Origin: Desulfobacteraceae bacterium | GTDB taxonomy: Bacteria > Desulfobacterota > Desulfobacteria > Desulfobacterales > UBA11574 | Direction of reading: 5' to 3' | Assembly: GCA_013203195.1 (NCBI GenBank) | Contig: JABMQM010000192.1 | Span: 1 to 5,518, forward strand | DNA length: 5,518 bases | The notes under the pieces: generated by a model | What the model was told of the DNA's origin: nothing | Databases searched by the model: none | The model's input: the letters and a program-made list of their open reading frames with translations, nothing else | Made by a program: the position numbers and the translations under genes | In this document: piece after piece, positions 1-5,518 of the stretch | Numbering within the stretch: the first letter of the stretch is position 1 | Layout of the letters: every line of letters starts with the position of its first letter

Positions 1-122
1 ATCATGCCGCCGGCGAGGGAATGGCAATCTTTTTTTAGCAAACAGATGATCTCATCCTTGGTGATAAGATCACCATCCATCACTTTGTCGACAATGTTTT
101 CAATATCAGAATCTATCTTCAC
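1..122 (-). CDS. N-terminal fragment of a gene leaving the window, possibly a radical SAM protein
   Basis: Forty codons are visible, from a GTG start at 122 to the window edge, with no stop. The start is well supported: GGAG lies at 131-134 on the minus strand with an 8-nt spacer, and the GTG overlaps the stop of the upstream small ORF as GTGA, a common sign of translational coupling. The peptide begins VKIDSDIENIVDKVMDGDLI and continues with a helical, charged segment ending in HSLAGGMI. A leading 'gene dose' helix of the type 'G-x-L-x-x-x-E' followed by a helix before the catalytic barrel is typical of the N-termini of biotin-synthase-like radical SAM enzymes. The diagnostic CxxxCxxC motif would lie outside the window, so that family call is a weak inference. 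The reading frame itself is more secure than the function. No signal peptide or membrane segment is seen. Confidence 0.5.
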   Translation of the reverse strand, partial: MKIDSDIENIVDKVMDGDLITKDEIICLLKKDCHSLAGGM

Positions 123-223
123 TTTTCTTTCTCCGCGGGTCGGCCAAAGTAAATTGCATTTGAAGGGCAAATATTCTTGCAGTCGCCACAATTGGTGCGT
201 CGGCTTTCAACAACTCCGATCAT
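119..223 (-). CDS. 34-residue ferredoxin-like peptide with three cysteines
   Basis: The ATG at 223 opens a 34-codon frame containing TNCGDCKNICPSNAIYFG. The C-x2-C-x3-C-P spacing followed by xxAI is the second half of a [4Fe-4S] ferredoxin motif. The first cysteine of the usual C-x2-C-x2-C-x3-CP is replaced by arginine (residue 9), so a normal cluster is not fully ligated; three-cysteine sites can bind a cluster with an open coordination site or a partner ligand. The TGA stop overlaps the next gene's GTG by four bases, implying coupled translation and perhaps a joint role. An AAAGGA at 237-242 is 13 nt from this ATG, rather far. It is 8 nt from another ATG (226-228) that opens only two codons. 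An in-frame TAA sits 12 codons upstream of the ATG at 223. It may be a real mini-ferredoxin or the tail of a degraded larger gene. Confidence 0.45.
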   Translation of the reverse strand: MIGVVESRRTNCGDCKNICPSNAIYFGRPAEKEK

Positions 224-310
224 GGCATCTTGGTAGTCCTTTGAATGGGAAGGTTAATATTTGTGCATTGTTCAATAATCAGTACGATCCGAAATGTCAA
301 AATGATAATA

Positions 311-511
311 TCAATATACCTTACGGGTCGTATCGAAATATTCTATGATCCGGATCTGTCCGTTTTCTTCGACGTCTTCGATGTAGTCTTCCAGATAACG
401 GAAATCAAGGGGGTGCGGGTTGTGAATGCGCTCGATTTCTTTGCGGTGGGTGTAAATGGCGGCATTGGCGCACTTATAATCGTTTTCACAGTGGATGGTA
501 TAAGTGCTCAT
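311..511 (-). CDS. Small acidic protein of unknown function (66 residues)
   Basis: I do not recognise this family. The predicted protein is soluble and hydrophilic, with no signal peptide or membrane segment. It has two cysteines (residues 8 and 14) near the N-terminus, a basic and histidine-containing middle (THRKEIERIHNPHPLDF) and an acidic tyrosine-rich second half (YLEDYIEDVEENGQIRIIEYF). That half alternates as a probable helix then beta-hairpin, and a short basic tail RKVY follows. Codon choice is mixed and ordinary for this window, with many GAA, GAC, ATC and CGC codons, and the composition is protein-like, unlike the hydrophobic frame on the opposite strand. The upstream GAAAGAAG is only a weak ribosome binding site. 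The gene lies after the oxidoreductase terminator and 87 nt before the mini-ferredoxin on the same strand, so it may begin a small operon of its own. Confidence 0.55.
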   Translation of the reverse strand: MSTYTIHCENDYKCANAAIYTHRKEIERIHNPHPLDFRYLEDYIEDVEENGQIRIIEYFDTTRKVY

Positions 512-619
512 GCAATGCTTCTTTCGCTGAAATCGGATTCATTTAGGGCAAAACTACAACTTAGAGTAATTCTCAAAATAATGATTCGTTTCAGCCGCCG
601 GATAATTTAGTTTAGGCCG

Positions 620-659
620 GCAAAAACTCGCAAACAAAGCAGGGGGCCGAAGCCCCCTG
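620..659 (-). terminator. Rho-independent terminator of the oxidoreductase gene
   Basis: On the minus strand an 8-bp GC-rich stem (CAGGGGGC / GCCCCCTG, 640-659) closes a TTCG loop. C(UUCG)G is the exceptionally stable tetraloop favoured in bacterial terminators. It is followed by a T-rich stretch (CTTTGTTT, then TTTTT at 622-626). It begins 30 nt after the TAA stop of the oxidoreductase and should insulate the downstream small genes from its transcript. On the plus strand the hairpin is not followed by a T-tract, so it is directional. Confidence 0.87.
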
Positions 660-689
660 ACGCAATGTTTTCTCGGTAGTATGCGGCTG

Positions 690-3600
690 TTATTCCCCGT
701 ATTGCTCCTTGATAAGGCGTTCAACCTCCTCTTCCGACGGCATGGTATCACGGTAGCCGGCCAGGTACTGGTTCCTAAGCCACCTGAAAAGAGATGCCGT
801 TTCGTTCACTTGAATAAGCTCCGGGACTTCCCCCCCTTCCTGGGATATCAGATGTTGCTTGAACTGGCCCAGCATGCTGGCTGCATCGTAGAAAGTGGCC
901 GGATCTCGTTTGAGGCCCTTTTTGAAGGACTTGCCTTTGAGAGGGAAGACCTTGTCCGGATCCGGGTTGGCCGAAATGTCCACCTTCTGGAAGGGTCTTC
1001 TGACCTGAATCTGCCAGTTTCGGGCCTCGTTCATCATCCTGGAGATTAAGGGACCGGCCCAGTCATAGCTTTGGTGACCCTGGGAGCAGTAGGAGAAAAA
1101 TTCCACCACCGACGGGCCGCAATAGGCAATGGCCTCCTTGAGTATCCTGATGGCGTAAAAGGGATTGTCGATAGTAAGTTTGGCTGCATAAACGTGGGAA
1201 ATCGCCGAGGCCTGGGCGATGATACGCCGGTGCAGCGTGGTCTTGCCGGCGTACTTATCCCCGACGGGCGATGTGCTGCGGTCGCACCCGTAGCGGGTGG
1301 CCCCCGACTTCTGGGCACCGGTGTTCATGTAGCCCTCGTTGTTGTATATGACCCAGGTGATGTCGTAGTTTTCACCCAGGGCGTAATTAAAAGGGCCGTT
1401 GCCAATGTCGTAGATGGCGCCGTCGCCGGCAAACACGATGATTTTGGTCAAGACATCGTTGAAACCGTTGGTGTAAGCCTGATCCAGGGCGAATTTGGCC
1501 CCAAGGGCCGCGGCCGAGGCCGTGCCGAAGCCGTAGTGTCCCGACTGGTAAATCCGGGCATTGAAGGGATTGACCAGTTCCGAAACCTGGTTGCAGCCGG
1601 TGGCGTTGATGTTGTAGATCGTGAATCCGCGGTCGATCATGTGCTCGATGGCGCGCTTGTTTTTATCCGAGAGAACCTTGATTCCCTGGTAAAAGGTCTC
1701 GATCCCTTTGGGGCTGTTGCGCAGGCTTTCCAGGGCGTAAAAAGTCAGCAGGTTAATGACGCCCTCGCTGCAGCCGGGACATAAGGTGTGTTTACCCGGA
1801 TACAGTTTGGAATAAACAAAAAGCACCTGGTGGTTGAGCGGCATGCGGTCCACATACTGGGCCGCATCGTAGGTATTGTCAAGATCATGGTACTGTTCGG
1901 GCAGAAAGTCGCCGGGGGTTGCCTGCGTTTTGTCGACCATTTTAAAGGCGTCCACCGGGCAGACCTGGGCACAGATCCCGCAACCTTTGCAGCGATCCAA
2001 AACAGCGTTGATGTTCATGGCGAAACGGTCCCAGGGAACTCCCTTGGGCGGTTTTTTGAAGACCTTGAAATAGGCCGCCGCCCCTTCGGGAACAGGTTTG
2101 TCCGTAATCGTGGAATGCAGGGCCGAATCCGGACACGATACAGCGCACATGCCGCAGGCAATGCATTTGGCCGCATCCCAGACCGGGAGCTGGCTGCTGA
2201 TAAAGCTGACATCCTTATACTTGCTGGTGCCGGACGGAACCACCGGGATAAACCGGTCCCAGGGGACCTTCTTGCCCTCCAAAATCGGTTCGACCATATC
2301 GCGCTGAAAGGTTTCCTGAAAATTCTGCATCAGCGTTACCGGTTTGATGGTTCCCAGTTCATCCTTTTCGGTTAGCGTGACCGGTAGCCCGGCGGCGCCT
2401 GCGGCCAGTCCGAAATCTTCGGGTTTGGCCGCCGCCTGAGCCTGGTTGCCGGATGCTTCAGCAAAAGCTTTAAGCTCCTGGTCCGGACGTGAACCGGCAT
2501 ACCGGGCGCCTTCTCTTAAAAGGGCTGTATTGGAATCGACCATCTCAAACCCTTTTTTGGCGCCCAGCTTTTCTTCGAGGATGCTTTTAAACCGCGCTTC
2601 AAAGGCATCGGGCGTAAAGATTCCCGTTTCTTTATTGATAAGGCCAAGTATCATGGCGCCGGGCAGGTTGCGCTTTAAATGGGTCAAAGCCGCCTGGGTG
2701 GCGTCCACGGCGATCAATCTGATATTCTTGTCTGCAATGCGCTGACGTATTTCAGCCGGGAAGGATTCGATGATCTCATCCTCGGTTCGGGGGCTGTTGA
2801 CAACCAGCAGTCCGTTGGCATTCAGTCCGCCGACATATTTTTGCAGGATTTCGCCGGACAGAAATTTTTCGTTGAAAAAGGCCAGCACATCCTGTTCGGT
2901 AAGCTCGGAGGCGTTGCGGATCGGGTTGGCGCTGATTCTAAGATTCATAAAGACCGGGGCACCCTTTCTGGCCGCGCCGTAGCGAGCACCGGACTGGATG
3001 AATTGCCGGCCGTTGCTGCCGCCTTCGGCATAAATCACCGCCGCCGTTTCCAGAGCGGTCTTGACGCCTTCGGCGCCGATACCGATAAAGGTCATGCCCA
3101 GTTCCCGGTCTTTATATTCTTGGAGCGCTGCGGGTTTCAGGGTATACGGGCCTTCGATTCCTGAGTAAAAGTCCCGGGTAAAATCTTGGCGCCGGCCGTC
3201 TAAACAGGCCCGCATGTTCTCAATAACAGCGCCGGCATCGTATTTGTTGAAGTCTTTGCTTCCCAGGCCGTACACCCCATGCAAGAGGGTCGGCATATCG
3301 TCACGCGCGTAGGATTTGTGCTCATCCTTGCCTTCGCGATAGGCTCTTTGAGATAACTGCAGGGCCACCTGAAGGTCCGCCAGCAGGAGCTGGTTGTGAA
3401 TCATCCCGGTTCGTTCCATAACGGTGATGACTTTGGCGTTGCGAACGCCGTAGGCGATCTCTTCATAGCAGGGCGGGTTGAACAGCACCGGCCGCACGAC
3501 GCCCACCTTTAAGCCTTGCGCATTGCGGTAGTAATCGACAACATCCTTGAGAACGCCGGCGGCTGAGCCCAGGACGACGACCACCATATCGGCATCTTCG

Positions 3601-4565
3601 GTGCGGTAGCATTCCACTGTTTTAAGGTTGGTTCCCAGGATTTGATTCATGGTGTTCATGGAAGCGATAACGCCCCTTTTTACAAAGCGGTAAGCCATAT
3701 CCAGGGCCACCTGGCCTTCCATGGTCAGATCGGTGTCGGTAAAAGTTCCGGTGAGGTACCTTTCTTCAAAATCGGGCTGATAGAGTCGGTTGGGAGGGCC
3801 GACAAAATACCTGAGAAAATCGTCTGAAAGCAATTTTATGTTTTCCAGGGCGTGCGACTTGATAAACCCGTCACCGATAACCATAAACGGAAGCATTGCC
3901 TGGCGCAGTTCGGCGGTTTTAAATGCAATGGGCATCAAGTCGTGAAGTTCCTGATTGTTTTCGGCGACAAGCTGAGCCCAACCGGTATTGCGAACACCAT
4001 AGAAGTCGTTGTGACCGCAGTGAATGCTTAAAGAGCCCTTGTTCACCTCCCGGGCCATGACCGTCATGATTACCGGCAGGCGTTTGCCGGCCACCGAAAA
4101 GAGGTTTTTGGTCTTTAAAACCAGCCCTTGGGAAGAGGTGTTGTCCACGTATCTCCCGCCCTGGCAGGCCATGGCCTCCACCGCTGAAATGGCCGAAAGC
4201 TCATCACTGGGCTGAAAATACATCAGTTCGGTGCCGTACAGGTTTTTCTGCCCCATGGAGGCCGCCTTGGCAAAATCCTCGGCAATGGGGGTGGACGGCG
4301 TAATGGGATAGCCGCAGAGTCCGTCAACCAGGCGGGTGAGAACTGAAAGCGCCGCGTGATTGCCGTCCAGAATGGCATCGCTGCGTTTCCGAAACGCTTT
4401 TAATTTCTCTTTGTCAATGGTGGAGAGGTCAAATTCAAAAAGCTTTTTGGCATCGAACCGCTCCCACTCTTTATTCCAGTCCAGCTGAAGGCTTTTCCAT
4501 TTTCCTCTTTTCCTCTGATAGGGAAGCATTTCCATCAGCTTGTCTATATCCATCTTGGGTGCCAT
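690..4565 (-). CDS. Single-chain 2-oxoacid:ferredoxin oxidoreductase, PFOR (NifJ/Por) class
   Basis: The 1291-residue cytoplasmic enzyme is predicted to convert a 2-oxoacid (probably pyruvate) and CoA to acyl-CoA and CO2, passing electrons to ferredoxin or flavodoxin. Domains, with residue positions from the ATG at 4565: an N-terminal extension (1-60); an alpha domain with YPITPST (86-92, the TPP-side threonine) and SQGL (145-148); a second alpha domain (about 320-450); a gamma domain (about 488-690) opening FIGIGAEG; an Ala-rich linker (about 695-765); a two-cluster ferredoxin domain (C801/804/807/811 and C859/862/865/869, each C-x2-C-x2-C-x3-CP); and a beta domain with GDGA (1047-1050), then NNEGYMNTG (1075-1083) for TPP and Mg. 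C929, C932, C991 (ATGC) and C1160 match the four proximal-cluster ligands of Desulfovibrio africanus PFOR. That enzyme has 1232 residues, so this one is slightly long. Sequence around the substrate and C-terminal regions diverges from classical PFOR, so another 2-oxoacid is possible. The gene has its own promoter and terminator. Confidence 0.92.
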   Translation of the reverse strand: MAPKMDIDKLMEMLPYQRKRGKWKSLQLDWNKEWERFDAKKLFEFDLSTIDKEKLKAFRKRSDAILDGNHAALSVLTRLVDGLCGYPITPSTPIAEDFAKAASMGQKNLYGTELMYFQPSDELSAISAVEAMACQGGRYVDNTSSQGLVLKTKNLFSVAGKRLPVIMTVMAREVNKGSLSIHCGHNDFYGVRNTGWAQLVAENNQELHDLMPIAFKTAELRQAMLPFMVIGDGFIKSHALENIKLLSDDFLRYFVGPPNRLYQPDFEERYLTGTFTDTDLTMEGQVALDMAYRFVKRGVIASMNTMNQILGTNLKTVECYRTEDADMVVVVLGSAAGVLKDVVDYYRNAQGLKVGVVRPVLFNPPCYEEIAYGVRNAKVITVMERTGMIHNQLLLADLQVALQLSQRAYREGKDEHKSYARDDMPTLLHGVYGLGSKDFNKYDAGAVIENMRACLDGRRQDFTRDFYSGIEGPYTLKPAALQEYKDRELGMTFIGIGAEGVKTALETAAVIYAEGGSNGRQFIQSGARYGAARKGAPVFMNLRISANPIRNASELTEQDVLAFFNEKFLSGEILQKYVGGLNANGLLVVNSPRTEDEIIESFPAEIRQRIADKNIRLIAVDATQAALTHLKRNLPGAMILGLINKETGIFTPDAFEARFKSILEEKLGAKKGFEMVDSNTALLREGARYAGSRPDQELKAFAEASGNQAQAAAKPEDFGLAAGAAGLPVTLTEKDELGTIKPVTLMQNFQETFQRDMVEPILEGKKVPWDRFIPVVPSGTSKYKDVSFISSQLPVWDAAKCIACGMCAVSCPDSALHSTITDKPVPEGAAAYFKVFKKPPKGVPWDRFAMNINAVLDRCKGCGICAQVCPVDAFKMVDKTQATPGDFLPEQYHDLDNTYDAAQYVDRMPLNHQVLFVYSKLYPGKHTLCPGCSEGVINLLTFYALESLRNSPKGIETFYQGIKVLSDKNKRAIEHMIDRGFTIYNINATGCNQVSELVNPFNARIYQSGHYGFGTASAAALGAKFALDQAYTNGFNDVLTKIIVFAGDGAIYDIGNGPFNYALGENYDITWVIYNNEGYMNTGAQKSGATRYGCDRSTSPVGDKYAGKTTLHRRIIAQASAISHVYAAKLTIDNPFYAIRILKEAIAYCGPSVVEFFSYCSQGHQSYDWAGPLISRMMNEARNWQIQVRRPFQKVDISANPDPDKVFPLKGKSFKKGLKRDPATFYDAASMLGQFKQHLISQEGGEVPELIQVNETASLFRWLRNQYLAGYRDTMPSEEEVERLIKEQYGE

Positions 4566-4574
4566 TGATCGGAT

Positions 4575-4582
4575 CTCCTTTT
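4575..4582 (-). promoter_or_regulatory. Ribosome binding site fixing the oxidoreductase start
   Basis: AAAAGGAG on the minus strand lies 9 nt before the ATG at 4565. This supports MAPKMDIDKL as the true N-terminus. An in-frame ATG 18 codons further upstream (4619) would sit almost on the predicted transcription start and has no comparable binding site. Confidence 0.85.
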
Positions 4583-4619
4583 GACTTTCTTTTATATTGC
4601 AACAGCTTATAATCCACAA

Positions 4620-4648
4620 AGTATAATCGATTTAAGCCCTTTTGACAA
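4620..4648 (-). promoter_or_regulatory. Sigma70-type promoter of the oxidoreductase
   Basis: The minus strand reads TTGTCA (4643-4648), a 17-nt spacer, then TATACT (4620-4625). Each hexamer matches the consensus at five of six positions. The predicted start of transcription is near 4613, giving a leader of about 48 nt that contains the AAAAGGAG site. No convincing operator overlaps it, so this promoter looks constitutive from sequence alone. Confidence 0.75.
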
Positions 4649-4739
4649 ATCTTTTTTAGGGGCTTGGATAACCGACGATATCCGACAAAAACCTTTTCTG
4701 TGAAATTTGTTTGAACCGAAATCAGTATCGTTCCGGCAA

Positions 4740-4884
4740 ACAGAAAAACAAAATAAGGCAAGTATTCACTTCCGCTGTTGGAAGGTGCGGCCGCGAAGGG
4801 AGGGTGGCATTCCTTTCAGGCCAGACATGAAAGCCCTCCTTGTAGGAAGGCTCCCTTGACATTTGCAGTATAATGCAAATGTAT
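4740..4884 (-). ncRNA. Candidate structured leader or small RNA
   Basis: If transcription starts after the promoter at 4891-4919, the minus-strand RNA folds in several ways. One hairpin is AGCCTTCCT/AGGAGGGCT (4832-4840 with 4844-4852, loop ACA, one G-U pair). A second is CTTTCA/TGAAAG (4813-4818 with 4828-4833). A third is CACCTTCC/GGAAGTG (4767-4773 with 4780-4787, one bulge). GGAGGG from the first hairpin can instead pair with CCCTCC (4799-4804), and AAGGGAG can pair with CTCCCTT (4796-4802 with 4851-4857), so the folds compete. T-rich sequence follows at 4735-4760. This may be a regulatory leader of the oxidoreductase, a free small RNA, or an old intergenic repeat. It matches no riboswitch class I know. 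Confidence 0.25.
4859..4882. promoter_or_regulatory. Perfect 9-bp inverted repeat, probable operator
   Basis: ACATTTGCA (4859-4867) and TGCAAATGT (4874-4882) are exact reverse complements separated by six bases, GTATAA. The 24-bp symmetric site has the size and shape of a dimeric helix-turn-helix repressor site. It begins just after the -10 box of the minus-strand promoter candidate, and its left arm overlaps a plus-strand TTGACA (4856-4861). A plus-strand TATAAT covers its centre (4869-4874). The regulator is not in the window. Confidence 0.55.
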
Positions 4885-4890
4885 CTAATA

Positions 4891-4919
4891 ATTTAACTTG
4901 CAGGAACAATTATTGTCAA
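4891..4919 (-). promoter_or_regulatory. Second minus-strand promoter candidate
   Basis: TTGACA (4914-4919) is a perfect -35 box. After a 17-nt spacer comes TTAAAT (4891-4896), four of six matches to the -10 consensus. The predicted start is near 4884, so the palindrome at 4859-4882 would fall at the first transcribed bases, a usual repressor position. The nearest minus-strand gene is the oxidoreductase, about 320 nt downstream. It is either a distal regulated promoter for that gene, the promoter of a small RNA, or a leftover of a lost gene. Confidence 0.4.
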
Positions 4920-5010
4920 CCCATAAATGTGAATCTGCTTGCTCCAGAGAGGCGATTTGCTGAACTCCGGCGGTGCTTCGTGACGAGGGGCAGGCCGGGC
5001 AGGAGCTATC

Positions 5011-5468
5011 GTGTTGAAAAAAACCGGTTTTATTAAATCTAAATGCTTGCTGGGGGCTCACTTTTCGATTGCCAAGGGGCTGCACAAGTCTCTTTTTGAA
5101 GCTCAAAAGTACGGCTGCAATGCGCTTCAGATATTTACCAAAAACGCCAACACCTGGAAGGAACGGACGCTGACACCCGCACAGGTCGATCAATTTGAAC
5201 AGGCCCGGGCGCCGAGACCGGCATAACCGCAATTGCGGCCCACGCGTCTTATCTGATCCATTTAAATGATTCTAAAAAACAGCTGGGTTCTAAGGTGGAT
5301 CGGCACGAACACATCGGGCAGGGACATATCGGCATAAAGGCATTTGAACTTATTATGAACGACCAAAGATTGATGCAGATCCCCAAAATTATTGAAACCC
5401 CCAAGCGGCAAGCGGGCAAAGATTACGATCAGATCAACCTTAACCTATTGAGAGGGCTTGTGATCTGA
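5011..5468 (+). pseudogene. nfo: Endonuclease IV (AP endonuclease) remnant, frameshifted and internally deleted
   Basis: An intact Nfo (about 285 residues) is a metal-dependent enzyme that cuts DNA at abasic sites in base-excision repair. AGGAG at 5001-5005 precedes a GTG start at 5011. The first frame encodes LLGAHFSIAKGLH and GCNALQIFTKNANTW, typical Nfo N-terminal sequence, then stops at 5224. The protein resumes in another frame from about 5211 with AETGITAIAAHASYLI, so about one base was lost near 5206-5213. HASYLI, matching E. coli 69-74, is followed at once by HLNDSKKQLGSKVDRHEHIG, which matches E. coli from residue 216. About 140 codons are therefore missing in frame. By E. coli numbering the ligands at 69, 216, 229, 231 and 261 (IIET) remain; H109, E145, D179 and H182 are gone. 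The TIM barrel cannot form, so the gene is non-functional unless the lesions are assembly errors. The remnant ends at the TGA at 5466. Confidence 0.85.
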
Positions 5469-5518
5469 TTCATAAATTTGCCGACCCGGAATCAACATAT
5501 TGAGACCTTTGAAAAATG

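Larger units (their letters stand above)
4566..5010. other. Intergenic region between the oxidoreductase and the broken nfo gene
   Basis: No credible protein gene is seen here on either strand. The frames present are extensions or shadows of neighbours. From left to right the region holds the oxidoreductase leader and promoter, a T-rich (minus-strand) stretch at 4735-4760, a cluster of inverted repeats at 4767-4857, a perfect 9-bp palindrome at 4859-4882, a second minus-strand promoter candidate at 4891-4919, and about 85 bases of unassigned sequence before the nfo ribosome binding site. Confidence 0.7.

Noticed and set aside
272..300. Minus-strand promoter for the mini-ferredoxin: TTGACA (295-300), 17 nt, TATTGA (272-277)
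   Set aside because: The -35 is perfect but the -10 matches only three of six, so it is left as a possibility, not a feature.
4..610. Plus-strand frames at 4-348 and 245-610
   Set aside because: They are antisense to the small minus-strand genes, which carry a ferredoxin motif, a coupled start and better protein-like composition.
1071..3164. Long plus-strand frames opposite the oxidoreductase (1071-1784, 1788-2375, 2679-3164)
   Set aside because: They mirror a strongly conserved coding sequence on the other strand, have no family motifs, and look like codon-bias shadows.
4566..4619. An 18-codon longer oxidoreductase starting at 4619
   Set aside because: That ATG falls at the predicted transcription start, lacks a ribosome binding site, and would translate through the strong AAAAGGAG site at 4575-4582.
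4642..4670. Plus-strand TTGACA at 4642-4647
   Set aside because: No acceptable -10 lies 16-18 nt downstream, and the hexamer largely overlaps the minus-strand -35 box (4643-4648).
4787..4794. 8-bp palindrome GCGGCCGC
   Set aside because: A single short GC palindrome is expected by chance in such sequence and has no supporting context.
4471..5232. Minus-strand frames at 4471-4761 and 4885-5232
   Set aside because: The first overlaps the oxidoreductase start in another frame and spans its promoter. The second is antisense to recognisable Nfo sequence. Neither has a motif.
5501..5518. TGAGACCTTTGAAAAATG at the right edge, resembling the end of a dispersed repeat
   Set aside because: Only the edge is visible and no second copy occurs in the window, so a repeat cannot be supported.

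Overview
The window looks like chromosomal DNA of an anaerobe. The main gene is a large single-chain 2-oxoacid:ferredoxin oxidoreductase of the pyruvate:ferredoxin oxidoreductase (PFOR/NifJ) class, and a second iron-sulfur peptide lies nearby. Family feel and composition suggest a Desulfobacterota-type bacterium (sulfate reducer or syntroph). This is inference; no rRNA or marker gene in the window tests it.

Layout. On the minus strand, from the left edge, lie (i) the first 40 codons of a gene running off the window at 1-122, possibly a radical SAM enzyme; (ii) a 34-residue, three-cysteine ferredoxin-like peptide at 119-223 whose stop overlaps the GTG start of (i) in a GTGA junction; and (iii) a 66-residue protein of unknown function at 311-511. 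A strong UUCG-loop terminator at 620-659 separates these from the main gene at 690-4565, which encodes the 1291-residue oxidoreductase. That gene has its own consensus-like promoter (4620-4648), a good ribosome binding site and its own terminator, so it appears to be monocistronic. It carries the PFOR domain order (alpha, gamma, two-cluster ferredoxin, beta/TPP) and cysteines for three [4Fe-4S] clusters, plus an N-terminal extension and an alanine-rich linker.

The 4566-5010 intergenic stretch holds that promoter, a second minus-strand promoter candidate, a perfect 9-bp inverted repeat just downstream of it, and a block of competing stem-loops that could be a structured leader or small RNA. 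On the plus strand from 5011 is a broken endonuclease IV gene (nfo). It has a one-base frameshift and an internal deletion of about 140 codons that removes four of the nine metal ligands.

The oxidoreductase would oxidise a 2-oxoacid plus CoA to an acyl-CoA, CO2 and reduced ferredoxin. The small ferredoxin-like peptide is coupled to the gene after it, not to the oxidoreductase. I see no CRISPR array, transposase, tRNA, rRNA or recognisable defence system. The most interesting items are the decayed nfo, the structured intergenic region, the coupled mini-ferredoxin pair and the divergent single-chain oxidoreductase.
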